A stretch of DNA of 64,000 bases from Thermus oshimai DSM 12092. Lineage in GTDB: Bacteria; Deinococcota; Deinococci; Deinococcales; Thermaceae. Location of the stretch: assembly GCF_000373145.1 (NCBI RefSeq), contig NZ_KB890603.1, forward strand, positions 186,001-250,000, in the 5' to 3' direction. Below, one piece after another: positions 23,767-32,377 of this stretch (positions are counted from its first letter, which is position 1; the number at the start of each line of letters is the position of its first letter). The notes under the pieces are model-generated. The model was not told where the DNA came from and ran no database searches. It saw only the letters and a list, made by a program, of their open reading frames with translations. A program made the position numbers and the translations under genes.

Positions 23767-25113
23767 TTACACCACCTTTCCGGGGTTCAAAAGTCCCTCC
23801 GGGTCCAGGAGGGCCTTGAGCCTCCGCATCCACTCCAGGGCGGGCCCGTGCTCCTTTCCCAGGTATTTCCGTTTCCTCAGGCCCACCCCGTGCTCCGCGG
23901 TGCAGGTGCCCCCCAGGGCCAGGGCCTTTTCCACCAGGCGTTCCGCAAAGGCCTCCGCCCGGGGGTAGTCCTCGGGGAGGACGGGGACGAGGGTGTGGAA
24001 GTTCCCGTCCCCCACGTGGCCCAGGATGTTCCCCGTGAGGCCAAGCTCCGAAAGAAGCCTCTGGGCGAAGCGCACCGCCTCGGGCAGGCGGGAGAGGGGC
24101 ACGGCCACGTCGGTGATCATGAAGCGGTGCCCGGGGAAGAGGTGCACCAGGGCCCAGTAGGCCTGGTGGCGGGCCTCCCACTGGGCCCTCCGCTCCTCCT
24201 CCGTCCGGGCCGTTTCCAGGGCGAAGGCCCCGGCCTCCCTTAGGACCTCCTCCGCCAGGGCCCCTTCGGCCTCCAGGGCCTCCCTGGTGGGGCTATGGAA
24301 CTCCAGGAAAAGGGCGGGCCGCTCGGGGAAGCCCGCCCCCAGGTGGCGGTTCAGGGCCTTCAGGGCGAGCTCGTCCAACAGTTCCAGCCGGGCCACGCCG
24401 CCCCCTAGGGCCATGACCCCGAGGCTCGCCCTTACCGCCTCCTCCACCCCGGGGAAGAAGGCCCTAAGGGTGAGGACGTGGGCTGGGAGGGGGTGGAGCT
24501 TCAGGGTGAGGCGGGTGATGATCCCCAGGGTGCCTTCCGAGCCGATGAAGAGGTCTTTCAGGTCGTAGCCCGCGCTGGTCTTCCGCACCGGCCGGCCGAG
24601 CTCTAAGACCTCCCCGTTCGCCAGGACCACCTGGAGGGCGAGGACGTTTTGCCGCATCCCCCCGTAGCGCACCGTGGTGGTGCCGCTCGCGTTCGTGGCC
24701 GCCATGCCCCCAAGGGAGGCGTCCGCCCCCGGGTCCACGGGGAAGAAGAGCCCCGTGCCCTTTAAGGCCTCGTTCAGGCGCTTGCGGGTGAGGCCCGGCT
24801 CCACCACGCAGTAGAAGTCTTCCGGGTGGACCTCCAGGATCCGGTCCATGCGGGAGAGGTCCAGGCTGATGGCCTCCCGCACGGGGTAGAGGTGGCCCTC
24901 GAGGCTGGTCCCCGCCCCGTAGGGGATGACCGCCACCCCCACCTTTCGCGCCCAGTCCAGGGCCTTTTGGATGTCCTCCACCCCCTCGGGGTAGACCACC
25001 GCCAGGACGGGGCGGGCTTCAGGGTAGCCCTCGTCCTTCCCGTGGCGGGCCCGCTCGCTCTCCGAGAGGTCCACCTTGCCGGGGAGAAGCCCTTGGAGTT
25101 CCTCCAGACTCAT
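23767..25113 (-). CDS. FAD-linked D-lactate/glycolate dehydrogenase (GlcD/DLD type)
   Basis: The 448-aa flavoprotein has a VAO/PCMH fold and oxidises a 2-hydroxy acid such as D-lactate or glycolate. The FAD-binding part shows VIPYGAGTSLEGH, DPGADASLGGMAATNASGT and FIGSEGTLGII. The C-terminal cap contains GHVGDGNFHTLVP and HGVGLRKRKYL, with metal- and substrate-binding His residues, and it ends LLNPGKVV. No Fe-S partner (GlcF) is adjacent, so it more likely acts as a stand-alone D-lactate dehydrogenase. The start overlaps the upstream hydrolase stop (ATGA). Confidence 0.87.
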   Translation of the reverse strand: MSLEELQGLLPGKVDLSESERARHGKDEGYPEARPVLAVVYPEGVEDIQKALDWARKVGVAVIPYGAGTSLEGHLYPVREAISLDLSRMDRILEVHPEDFYCVVEPGLTRKRLNEALKGTGLFFPVDPGADASLGGMAATNASGTTTVRYGGMRQNVLALQVVLANGEVLELGRPVRKTSAGYDLKDLFIGSEGTLGIITRLTLKLHPLPAHVLTLRAFFPGVEEAVRASLGVMALGGGVARLELLDELALKALNRHLGAGFPERPALFLEFHSPTREALEAEGALAEEVLREAGAFALETARTEEERRAQWEARHQAYWALVHLFPGHRFMITDVAVPLSRLPEAVRFAQRLLSELGLTGNILGHVGDGNFHTLVPVLPEDYPRAEAFAERLVEKALALGGTCTAEHGVGLRKRKYLGKEHGPALEWMRRLKALLDPEGLLNPGKVV

Positions 25114-25820
25114 AGGATCTCGGCCAGAAACCCGAGGAGGGCGGTGCGGAAGGCCTTGGGGTTTTCCAGGTTGGAGAGGTGCCCCGCCTCGGGGAGGATG
25201 AGGGCCCGGGCCTCGGGGAGGGCTTTGGCCAGGCGCTTGGCCTCCTCCGGGGGGGTGAGGGCGTCCTCCTCCCCCACCAGGACCAAGGCCGGCCGGCCCA
25301 TCTCGGGGAGGAGGGGGGTGGAGTCGGGGCGCTCCGCCAGGGCCAGGAGGCTTGCCGCCACCGCCTCCGGCCTCGCCTCCAGGATGAGGGCCTTGGCCTT
25401 TTCCACCACCCCGGGCTTTTCCCGCAAGGTGGTGGCCCCCAGGTGGGTGGGGAGGAGGGCCTCGGGGAGGAAGCCCACCCCCTCTCTAAGGACCCGCTCC
25501 CTTAGGGCGTAGCGGTTTTTCTTCCCCTCCTCCGTGTCCCCTCCTGCGCGGGTGTCCGCGAGGACGAAGCCCAAAAAGCGCTCCCTCGCCCGCCGCCAGA
25601 GCTCAAAGATGAGGTAGCCCCCCATGGAAAGCCCCACGAAGACCGCCTCCTCGAGGCCCCCCTCGTCCATCTCCCTTAGGACCTTTTCCGCGGCCTCCCT
25701 CAGGGAAAGCCCCAGGTAGTCCGGGGCGAGGACGGGAAGCCGCCCGCGGAAATAGGCCGCCTCCCCCTCCCACATCCGGGGGCCGTAGGGGAAGGCGTGG
25801 AGGAATACCAGCCCGCGCAT
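25110..25820 (-). CDS. Alpha/beta hydrolase
   Basis: The 236-aa alpha/beta hydrolase has the nucleophile elbow GLSMGGY (Ser near residue 84), an N-terminal FLHAFPYGPRMW oxyanion segment, an acid in VGEEDALTPPE and the catalytic His in LPEAGHLSNLENP. The pattern is like 3-oxoadipate enol-lactonases and pimeloyl-type esterases, but the substrate is unknown. Its ATG overlaps the upstream stop (TGATG) and its end overlaps the dehydrogenase start, so the genes are tightly coupled. Confidence 0.8.
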   Translation of the reverse strand: MRGLVFLHAFPYGPRMWEGEAAYFRGRLPVLAPDYLGLSLREAAEKVLREMDEGGLEEAVFVGLSMGGYLIFELWRRARERFLGFVLADTRAGGDTEEGKKNRYALRERVLREGVGFLPEALLPTHLGATTLREKPGVVEKAKALILEARPEAVAASLLALAERPDSTPLLPEMGRPALVLVGEEDALTPPEEAKRLAKALPEARALILPEAGHLSNLENPKAFRTALLGFLAEIL

Positions 25821-26023
25821 CAGTTCCCCTCCGTGGGTTCGCCCTCCAGCCCCAGGGCCCTAAGCCGGGCGATGAGGGCGGGGTCCTCCACGATGACCAC
25901 GTTCTCCCGCCCCAGGGTCTTGGCCCGGATCCTGCCCTCCTGGGCCGCCTCCTTCCAGGCCTCCATGAGGTCGGGGTGCGCCACCAGGAGGGGGGTCACC
26001 TTGTGGGCCGGGTAGCGCTTCAC
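25820..26023 (-). CDS. Small hypothetical protein coupled to sufU
   Basis: The 67-aa protein starts at a GTG (26023) that overlaps the sufU stop codon (GTGA). It reads MKRYPAHKVTPLLVAHP and so on, with a C-terminal VVIVEDPALIARLRALGL. It is charged, without Cys, membrane segment or known motif. The tight overlap on both sides supports it as real. Function unknown. Confidence 0.55.
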   Translation of the reverse strand: MKRYPAHKVTPLLVAHPDLMEAWKEAAQEGRIRAKTLGRENVVIVEDPALIARLRALGLEGEPTEGN

Positions 26024-26436
26024 CTTAGGGCCTCCTCCAGGGCGTGCCAGGCCAGGGTGGCGCACTTCACCCGGGCGGGGAGCTTGGCCACCCCCTGGAG
26101 GGCGAGGAGGTCGCCCAAGGTGGGGTCCGGGGGGGCGCCCTCCACCACCATGGCCTGGAACTTGCGGGAAAGCTCCAGGGCCTCCGCCACCTTTTTGCCC
26201 TTCACCGCCTCGGTCATGAGGGAGGCGCTCGCCGTGCTGATGGCGCACCCCTGGCCCTGGAAGCGGATGTCGGCGATGGTGTCCCCTTCCAGGAGCACCA
26301 TCACCTCCACCTGGTCCCCGCAGGAGGGGTTCATCCCCCCGGCCTGCCTGGTGGCCTGGGGCAGGACCCCGAAGTTCCTGGGGCTCTGGTAGTGGTCCAG
26401 GAGGATTTCCCGGTAAAGCTCGTCAAGGACGCTCAT
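26020..26436 (-). CDS. sufU: SufU-type Fe-S cluster scaffold / sulfur-transfer protein
   Basis: The 138-aa IscU/SufU-fold protein has three conserved Cys: NPSCGDQ, GQGCAIS and VKCATLAW. The insert after GCAISTASASLM is characteristic of SufU, which accepts sulfur from SufS with a zinc site. The leaderless ATG has TATAAT 6 bases upstream, inside the end of sufS, so it can also be expressed apart from sufS. The sufBCD genes lie 22 kb away in this window. Confidence 0.88.
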   Translation of the reverse strand: MSVLDELYREILLDHYQSPRNFGVLPQATRQAGGMNPSCGDQVEVMVLLEGDTIADIRFQGQGCAISTASASLMTEAVKGKKVAEALELSRKFQAMVVEGAPPDPTLGDLLALQGVAKLPARVKCATLAWHALEEALR

Positions 26437-26443
26437 TGGTCCA

Positions 26444-27658
26444 TTATAGCCAGGCCCGGTACTTGGCCTCTATCCTTAGAAGGGCTTCCACGAAGCGGTC
26501 CACCTCTTCCTTCGTGTTGTAGAGGTAGAAGCTCGCCCGGGCCGTGGCCGCAAGGCCGAGCTTCCGGTGGAGGGGCTGGGCGCAGTGGTGGCCCGCCCTC
26601 ACGGCGATCCCCTCCTGGTCCAGGAAGGTGGCGAGGTCGTGGGCGTGGAGGCGGCCTAAGGTGAAGGGGATGACCCCGCCCCGGTCCTCGCCCCTAGGCC
26701 CGTAGACCCGGAGGCGCGGCACCTCTTCCAGGCGTTTTAGGGCGTACTCCAGAAGGGCCCGGTCGTGGGCGAAGACCTTTTCCATCCCCACCTCCATGAG
26801 GTAGCAGGCGGCCTCCCCCAGGGCGATGGCCTCGGCGATGGGGGGGGTGCCCGCCTCAAAGCGCTGGGGCGGGGGGGCGTAGGTGGAGCGGTCCACGTGG
26901 ACCTCGAGGATCATCTCCCCGCCCCCCAAAAAGGGCATCATCCCCTCCAGGACCTCGTACCGCCCCCAAAGGACCCCAGCCCCCGTGGGCCCCAGCATCT
27001 TGTGCCCGGAGAGGGCGAAGAAGTCGGCCCCCAGGGCCTTCACGTCCACGGGGAGGTGGGGGGCGGACTGGGCCCCGTCCACCACCACCAGGGCCCCCGC
27101 CTCCTTGGCTTTTCGGGCGATCTCCGCCACCGGGTTGATGGTCCCGAGGACGTTGGACATGTGCACCAGGGAAACCACCTTGGTCCTCTCGGTGAGGAGG
27201 CGGTCCAGGGCGGAGAGGTCCAGCCTTCCCTCCTCCGTGAGGGGGATGGCCTTCACCTTCGCCCCGGTGAGGCCCGCCACCAGGTGCCAGGGGACGAGGC
27301 CCGCATGGTGCTCCATCTCCGTGACCAGGACCTCGTCCCCTTCCTTAAGGTTTCTCAAACCCCAGGCGTAGGCCACCAGGTTCATGGCCTCGGTAGTGTT
27401 GCGCACAAAGACGATCTCCTGGGGGTTTGCGTTCAGGAAGCGGGCAAGCCTTTTGCGGGCCTCCTCGTAGGCCTCGGTGGCCTCGGCGGAAAGCCGGTAG
27501 GCCCCCCGGTGGACGTTGGCGTTCAGGGTCTCGTAGAAGCGCTTCAGGGACTCAATGACGCGCCTTGGCTTTTGGCTCGTGGCGGCGGAGTCCAGATAGA
27601 CGAAGTCGGGCCGCCCAGCGATCAGGGGGAAGTCCACCCTTAAGGTGCTTAGGTCCAT
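26444..27658 (-). CDS. sufS: Cysteine desulfurase SufS
   Basis: PLP-dependent enzyme of 404 aa that removes sulfur from cysteine for Fe-S assembly. Visible features are VYLDSAATSQKP at the N-terminus, the PLP Lys in LSGHKMLGPTG, MEHHAG with the cofactor-stacking His, and the active Cys in RAGHHCAQPLHRKLG, typical of group II (SufS) enzymes. TAGACT lies 6 bases before the ATG and overlaps the copB stop. sufU follows at 7 bp. Confidence 0.93.
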   Translation of the reverse strand: MDLSTLRVDFPLIAGRPDFVYLDSAATSQKPRRVIESLKRFYETLNANVHRGAYRLSAEATEAYEEARKRLARFLNANPQEIVFVRNTTEAMNLVAYAWGLRNLKEGDEVLVTEMEHHAGLVPWHLVAGLTGAKVKAIPLTEEGRLDLSALDRLLTERTKVVSLVHMSNVLGTINPVAEIARKAKEAGALVVVDGAQSAPHLPVDVKALGADFFALSGHKMLGPTGAGVLWGRYEVLEGMMPFLGGGEMILEVHVDRSTYAPPPQRFEAGTPPIAEAIALGEAACYLMEVGMEKVFAHDRALLEYALKRLEEVPRLRVYGPRGEDRGGVIPFTLGRLHAHDLATFLDQEGIAVRAGHHCAQPLHRKLGLAATARASFYLYNTKEEVDRFVEALLRIEAKYRAWL

Positions 27659-27667
27659 GCCCTCAGT

Positions 27668-29725
27668 CTAGTCTAGGCGCACCCGTCTGAGGAGCGTGGC
27701 GTTTAGGGCCACGATCACCGTGGAGAGGCTCATAAAAAGCGCTCCCACCGCCGGAGAAAGGACGATCCCCAAGGGGTAGGCCACCCCGGCGGCCAGGGGC
27801 AGGGCGATGGCGTTGTAGCCCGTGGCCCAGAAGAGGTTCTGCACCATCTTGGCGTAGGTGGCCCGGGCGAGGAGGAGGGCGCGGACCACGTCCAGGGGGT
27901 CGCTTTCCACCAGAACGAGATCCGCCGCCTCTATGGCCACGTTGGTCCCCGCCCCGATGGCGATGCCCAGGTCGGCCTCGAGGAGAGCGGGGGCGTCGTT
28001 AATGCCGTCGCCGACGAAGGCGGTGGGGCCTTGGGTCTTGAGCTCGCGTACGATCCGGGCTTTGTCCTGGGGTAGGACCCGGGCGTGGTACCGCTCAATT
28101 CCCAGCTCCTGGGCCACGGTTTTGGCCACGGCCTCGGCGTCCCCCGTGATCATCACGGGGGTGAGGCCCATGGCCTTCAGCCGTTGGACGGCTTCCTTGG
28201 CGGAGGGACGGATGCGGTCGGCCAAAGCGAAGTAGGCCAAAACCCGCTCCTCGTCCATGAGGGCAACGGCGCTTTCCCCCCGGCCTTCGGCCTCCCGGAG
28301 GCCTCGCTTTAGGGCTTCGGACACCCTTAGCCCAAGCTCCTCCGCCCACTCGGGCCGGCCCACCCGGTAGCGTTTACCCTCGAGGGTGCCCTCCACGCCT
28401 TTGCCGGGGACCGCCTGGAAGTCCCGGACCTCAGGGCGGGGAAGCCCCTTGCCTTCCGCCGCTTCCACGATGGCCTGGGCCAAGGGGTGTTCCGAGAGGG
28501 CCTCGAGGGCCGCAGCTAGGGAAAGCACCTCTTCCTCGGAAAACTCCTCAGCGTATATTGCCCGAACGGCGAAGCGCCCCTCGGTGAGGGTCCCGGTCTT
28601 GTCCAAGGCCACGAAGCGGATCTCCCGGGCGCGTTCAAAGGCTTCCCGGTTCCGGACCAGGATGCCGTGCCGGGCAGCCAGGGCCGTGGCGTTCACCATG
28701 ACCAGGGGGATGGCGAGGCCTAGGGCGTGGGGGCAGGCGATGACCACCACGGTTACTGCCAGGGAGAGGGCGAAGTTGAAGTCCCGTCCCAGGGCGAGCC
28801 AGACGAGGAAGGTGAGGGTGCCGAGGGTAAGGGCGATGTAGAAGAGCCACCCCGCAACCCGGTCTGCCAGGGCCTGGAAGCGGCTCCGGGAGGCTTGGGC
28901 TTCCTGTACCAGTCGCAGGATCTGGCTTAGGGTGGTGGCCTCCCCGGTGCGGGTGACCCGGACCTTGAGGGCGCCCTCCCCGTTCACCGCCCCGGCTATC
29001 ACCTCGTCTCCCGGTTCTTTGGGCACGGGCCGGGACTCCCCGGTGAGGAAGGCCTCGTTCATCGTGGAAGCGCCCTCCACCACCACCCCGTCCGCCGGCA
29101 CCTGCTCCCCGGGGCGGATAAGGATCAGGTCCCCCTCTTTGAGGGCGGAGACGGGTATGTCTTCTATGCGGTCGCCCAAGATCCGGTGGGCGGTGGTGGG
29201 CATGAGCTTGGAGAGTTCCTCCAGGGCCCGGCTTGCTGCCTGCACCGAGGCCATCTCCAGCCAGTGCCCGAGGAGCATCACGTCAATGAGCGTGGCCAGC
29301 TCCCAGTAAAAGGGCTTTCCCGGAAGGCCCAAGGAGACGGCCAGGCTGTAGCCGTAGGCCGCGGTGATCCCCAGGGCGATGAGGGTCATCATCCCGGGGG
29401 TGCGCGCCCGAAGCTCGCGAAGCGCCCCCTTTAGGAAGACCAGGCCGCCGTAGAAGTAGAGGATCGTCCCCAAGACGGGGTTCACCCAGGCGCTTCCCGG
29501 GAACTGGGCTGCCCGGTAGCCGAACCAATCTTGGAGGTGTTCGGAGAAGTAGAGGATGGGGAGGGTGAGGAGGAGGCTTACGAAAAAGCGGTCCCGGAAC
29601 ATCTCCGGGGTGTGCCCGGCGTGCTTGTCGTGGCCCGTGTGGGCAGCGTGCCCCCCAGAGGGGTGCGCGTGCTGGGGTTCGGAATGGGGGTGGGAGTGCT
29701 TGTGGTGAGGGTTCTCGTGCTTCAT
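27668..29725 (-). CDS. copB: Copper-translocating P-type ATPase (CopB-like)
   Basis: The 685-aa P1B ATPase exports copper from the cytoplasm. The N-terminal 40 residues are His-rich (13 His) instead of a Cys-type HMA domain. The membrane metal site is CPH (VIACPHALGLAIP), diagnostic of the CopB class. Other motifs are TGES, the phosphorylation site DKTGTLTEG and GDGINDAPALL. AAGGAGG precedes the ATG. Codon use is slightly relaxed, with A- and T-ending codons such as ATA, GCA and GTT near 28550-28570 that neighbours avoid. This hints at acquisition. It opens the copper island. Confidence 0.9.
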   Translation of the reverse strand: MKHENPHHKHSHPHSEPQHAHPSGGHAAHTGHDKHAGHTPEMFRDRFFVSLLLTLPILYFSEHLQDWFGYRAAQFPGSAWVNPVLGTILYFYGGLVFLKGALRELRARTPGMMTLIALGITAAYGYSLAVSLGLPGKPFYWELATLIDVMLLGHWLEMASVQAASRALEELSKLMPTTAHRILGDRIEDIPVSALKEGDLILIRPGEQVPADGVVVEGASTMNEAFLTGESRPVPKEPGDEVIAGAVNGEGALKVRVTRTGEATTLSQILRLVQEAQASRSRFQALADRVAGWLFYIALTLGTLTFLVWLALGRDFNFALSLAVTVVVIACPHALGLAIPLVMVNATALAARHGILVRNREAFERAREIRFVALDKTGTLTEGRFAVRAIYAEEFSEEEVLSLAAALEALSEHPLAQAIVEAAEGKGLPRPEVRDFQAVPGKGVEGTLEGKRYRVGRPEWAEELGLRVSEALKRGLREAEGRGESAVALMDEERVLAYFALADRIRPSAKEAVQRLKAMGLTPVMITGDAEAVAKTVAQELGIERYHARVLPQDKARIVRELKTQGPTAFVGDGINDAPALLEADLGIAIGAGTNVAIEAADLVLVESDPLDVVRALLLARATYAKMVQNLFWATGYNAIALPLAAGVAYPLGIVLSPAVGALFMSLSTVIVALNATLLRRVRLD

Positions 29726-29808
29726 CCGAGCGCCTCCTTATTTCCAAGCATATACCCTTCCCCAGGAGGGGGGGGTGGAAGGTCCGGCCTCGTGCCGGGA
29801 AGGAAGCC

Positions 29809-31197
29809 CTAACCCACCTCGAGGACTCCCATCATCCCCCGGTCCTCGTGCTCCACGATGTGGCAGTGAAAAACGGTCCGGCCCTTTTCCCTCAAGGGAA
29901 CCAGAAGCCTGGCCACCTCGCCCGCCTTCAGGTTGACCACATCCTTCCAGGCCCGGTAGGGGAAAGGCCTCCCGCCCACGGAGAGGACCTGGAAGGGGTG
30001 GACGTGGAGGTGGAAGGGGTGGTCCATGTCCCCCTGGTTTTCCACCTCCCAGACCTCCACCGTCTGGGCCTGCCCCTTCAGGTCCACCCGCCTGTGGTCA
30101 AAGACCTGGCCGTTGATGAAGAAGCGGGCGGCCATCATGTCCTCGGTGAGGACCAGGCGGCGGGTGACCACGGGGGCGGGCAGGGTGGGGAAGGGGCTTA
30201 GGGCCTTGGGCAGGGGTAAGGGCTTGGGGTTCTTGGGGGCGATGAGGTAAAGAAGGGTTTCGGGCCGGCTTGGCCCTTGGGGCATGGCGTGGGCCATGCC
30301 CCCCATGTCCATCATGCCCATGGCCCCGCGGTCGTAGGGCAGGGCCTGGAGGAGGAAGCGGCCCTCTTTCCGCAAGCGCACCAGGACCTCGGCCCGCTCT
30401 CCTGGGGCCAGGAGGAGCTCGGACACCTCCAGGGGCTCTTCCAGGAAGCCCCCATCGGCGGCGATGAGGTAAAGGGGGTGGTCCTGCAGGGCCAGGCGGT
30501 AGTAGCGGGCGTTGGAGGCGTTGAGGAGGCGAAGCCTCAGGGTGGCCTTCTGGGCCACCAGGGTGGGCCGCAGGGCCCCGTTCACCAGGACCAGGTCGCC
30601 CTCCTTCCCGTTCATCCAGTCCATGGGGGTGTGCGGCGCCGGGCGCCCGCCCTGGAGGGCCAGGTCCTTCAGGACGAGGAGGTGCTCCTCCGCCTCCCTG
30701 AGCTCGGGGATGGCGTCCAGGGAGCTTTCCACCACGAGGGCTCCCAGGAGGCCGGCAAAGAGCTGGGGGGCTACCCGGCCGTGCAGGTGGGGGTGGTACC
30801 AGAAGGTACCTGCCAGCTCCTTGGGAACAGCGAACTCGTAGGTCCAGCTCTCCCCCGGGGGGATCTCCAGGAAGGGGTCGTCCACCTTAGGGGAGATGGG
30901 CAGGCCGTGCCAGTGGAGGTTGGTGGGCTCGGGAAGGCGGTTTTCCAGGGTGAGGCGCACCGTGTCCCTGGGGCGGACCCGGAGGGTGGGCCCGGGAAAG
31001 CTCCCCCCGTAGGTGAGGAGGGTGGCCCTTTGCCCCGCCAGGGCAAGCGGGGTGGGGGTGGCAGAAAGCTTCAGGGAGAGGAGGCCGCCCTGGCTCCGCA
31101 CCACCTTGGGCTCGGGGAAGGAAGGGCCTTGGGCCCGGGCCAGGCCCAGGACCAGACTGCCCGCCGCCGCTTGGAGAAAGCTCCTGCGCGCCAGCAT
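29809..31197 (-). CDS. Multicopper oxidase (laccase type), Tat-exported
   Basis: The 462-aa enzyme oxidises phenolics or Cu(I) with reduction of O2. The leader ARRSFLQAAAGSLVLGLARA is of Tat type. Copper ligands appear in the usual four clusters: HWHG, HPHLHG, HPFHLHVHPF and HCHIVEHEDRGM (type 1 Cys, His and axial Met). A Met-rich stretch, GAMGMMDMGGMAHAM, lies near the middle and is typical of cuprous oxidases. It has the same length as the known T. thermophilus laccase. The leaderless ATG follows TAGCCT and a copper-regulon box. Its role is probably periplasmic Cu(I) detoxification. Confidence 0.92.
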   Translation of the reverse strand: MLARRSFLQAAAGSLVLGLARAQGPSFPEPKVVRSQGGLLSLKLSATPTPLALAGQRATLLTYGGSFPGPTLRVRPRDTVRLTLENRLPEPTNLHWHGLPISPKVDDPFLEIPPGESWTYEFAVPKELAGTFWYHPHLHGRVAPQLFAGLLGALVVESSLDAIPELREAEEHLLVLKDLALQGGRPAPHTPMDWMNGKEGDLVLVNGALRPTLVAQKATLRLRLLNASNARYYRLALQDHPLYLIAADGGFLEEPLEVSELLLAPGERAEVLVRLRKEGRFLLQALPYDRGAMGMMDMGGMAHAMPQGPSRPETLLYLIAPKNPKPLPLPKALSPFPTLPAPVVTRRLVLTEDMMAARFFINGQVFDHRRVDLKGQAQTVEVWEVENQGDMDHPFHLHVHPFQVLSVGGRPFPYRAWKDVVNLKAGEVARLLVPLREKGRTVFHCHIVEHEDRGMMGVLEVG

Positions 31198-31204
31198 GCT
31201 CTTT

Positions 31205-31237
31205 AGGCTAGAGGGGAAGTGTTAAGGGCGCGTAAAG
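31205..31237 (-). promoter_or_regulatory. Copper-regulon promoter of the multicopper oxidase
   Basis: Reading on minus: CTTTA-N6-CTTAA (31237-31222), 11 bases, then TAGCCT (31210-31205), then 7 bases to the ATG. A further CTTTA lies 4 bases further upstream (31246-31242). No consensus -35 is present, so activator dependence is likely. Confidence 0.65.
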
Positions 31238-31240
31238 CCC

Positions 31241-31630
31241 CTAAAGCCGGGCCAGGGCCCGGGAGAGCCTGGTGCGGGCTTCTTCGGCCACGGGGGCGAG
31301 GGCCCTTTGGGTGGCCTCGGGGAGGACCCGGAACATCTCCTTGGGGTCCTGGATTAGGACCTCCACCCCCTCCTCGGCCTCCCGGAGCACCACGTTGCAG
31401 GGGAGGAGGAGGCCGATCTCCGGAAGGGCCTCCAGGGCCCGCGCCGCCAGGTGGGGGTTGCAGGCTCCGAGGATCAGGTAGGGGGGCCTTTCCAGGCCGA
31501 GCCTGGCCTTTAGGGTGGCGGCCACGTCAATCTCGGTCAGGATCCCGAAGCCCTCCTCCTTGAGGGCGGCCTCCACCTGGGCGCGGGCCTCGGAAAGGGT
31601 GGCCTTTAGGGTCTTGCGCATCCCGGTCAT
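31241..31630 (-). CDS. DUF302 domain protein
   Basis: The 129-aa soluble protein fits DUF302: GFGILTEIDVAATLKARLG, PYLILGACNPHLAARAL and IGLLLPCNVVLREAEEG, including the two conserved Cys-containing segments. DUF302 proteins often accompany copper or sulfur oxidation genes. TAGGAGG sits 5 bases before the ATG. It lies in the copper island between the Met-rich protein and the multicopper oxidase. Biochemical function is unknown. Confidence 0.8.
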   Translation of the reverse strand: MTGMRKTLKATLSEARAQVEAALKEEGFGILTEIDVAATLKARLGLERPPYLILGACNPHLAARALEALPEIGLLLPCNVVLREAEEGVEVLIQDPKEMFRVLPEATQRALAPVAEEARTRLSRALARL

Positions 31631-31652
31631 GGATACCTCCTACCCCTATAGG

Positions 31653-32282
31653 CTACTCCTCGTGCCCGCCGAGGAAGGGGCCGTGCCAGGTGTGGACCCA
31701 GACCTCCCCGGTGTAGGCGTTCACGGAAAGCATCCCCTCTACCTCTTTTCGGCCGAAGTCAAAGGTGTAGTACCCGGGGAAGGCGCCCTCCTCTATGACC
31801 CGGGCCCCGGGGAGGAAGCCCTTGAGGAAGGCTTCGGCCAGGCGCTTGGCCTCGGAAAGGCCGTAGCGGGGCGGGGCCTGGAGGGGGGCGGCCATCATCC
31901 CGTAGCGGGTGTTCCACATCCTGCTGGGCCCGGGTTCGGGGGCCACCGCCCCGGTGTACCGGTCCACGATGAGCTCAAAAAGCCCCTGCCCCCCTGCGTC
32001 CACCACCTGGGCGTAGTAGGTTTGGCTGAAGGCCATGAAGTCCTGAAGGCGCGCCCCGGGCGCCACCCGTTGGGCGTAGGCCTCCATCCGGGCCCGGGCC
32101 ACCTCCTCGGGGATGGGCCTGGCCTGGGGCGGGTAGACCGCCATCATGCCGTGGCCCATGCCCATCATCCCAGGGCCCAGGGCGCCGTAGCCCGGCCCAA
32201 ACCCGCCCATCATGCCCTGGGTAAGGGCCAGGCCCAAAAGGAGCAGGCCCAAGATCCCCAAAACCGCTTGGTGGCCTTTCAT
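31653..32282 (-). CDS. Exported Met-rich PepSY-like protein
   Basis: The 209-aa protein has a Sec signal peptide (about 1-22), then a Met/Gly/His-rich stretch (GPGMMGMGHGMMAVYPP) suited to Cu(I) binding, then two PepSY-like repeats. These show FELIVDRYTGAVAPEPG and YYTFDFGRKEVEGMLSVNAYTGEVW, with the DxxTG turn. GGAGGTGGGAA precedes the ATG. A copper-regulon box (CTTTA-N6-CTTAA-N11-TAGGGT) lies upstream. It is likely a periplasmic or membrane-associated copper-binding protein. The family name is inferred from pattern. Confidence 0.68.
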   Translation of the reverse strand: MKGHQAVLGILGLLLLGLALTQGMMGGFGPGYGALGPGMMGMGHGMMAVYPPQARPIPEEVARARMEAYAQRVAPGARLQDFMAFSQTYYAQVVDAGGQGLFELIVDRYTGAVAPEPGPSRMWNTRYGMMAAPLQAPPRYGLSEAKRLAEAFLKGFLPGARVIEEGAFPGYYTFDFGRKEVEGMLSVNAYTGEVWVHTWHGPFLGGHEE

Positions 32283-32299
32283 TTCCCACCTCCACCCTT

Positions 32300-32332
32300 A
32301 CCCTAACCCCGTACTGTTAAGCGCCGATAAAG
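32300..32332 (-). promoter_or_regulatory. Copper-regulon promoter of the Met-rich protein
   Basis: Reading on minus: CTTTA-N6-CTTAA (32332-32317), 11 bases, then TAGGGT (32305-32300). The leader to the ATG is 17 bases and includes GGAGGTGG, so this transcript is not leaderless. Confidence 0.62.
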
Positions 32333-32338
32333 GGCCGG

Positions 32339-32371
32339 TTTTACCCGGGCTTAACCTGGGGCGCCTATCCT
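32339..32371 (+). promoter_or_regulatory. Copper-regulon promoter of the membrane-fragment/methyltransferase operon
   Basis: TTTTA-N6-CTTAA (32339-32354), 11 bases, TATCCT (32366-32371), then 6 bases to the GTG. It is back to back with the box for the divergent Met-rich gene (6 bp between boxes). One mismatch from CTTTA. Confidence 0.6.
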
Positions 32372-32377
32372 GAGCCC

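Noticed and set aside
29740-29800. Copper-regulon box upstream of copB
   Set aside because: No CTTTA-N6-CTTWA repeat is present; only a TATA-like element and a ribosome site are seen.
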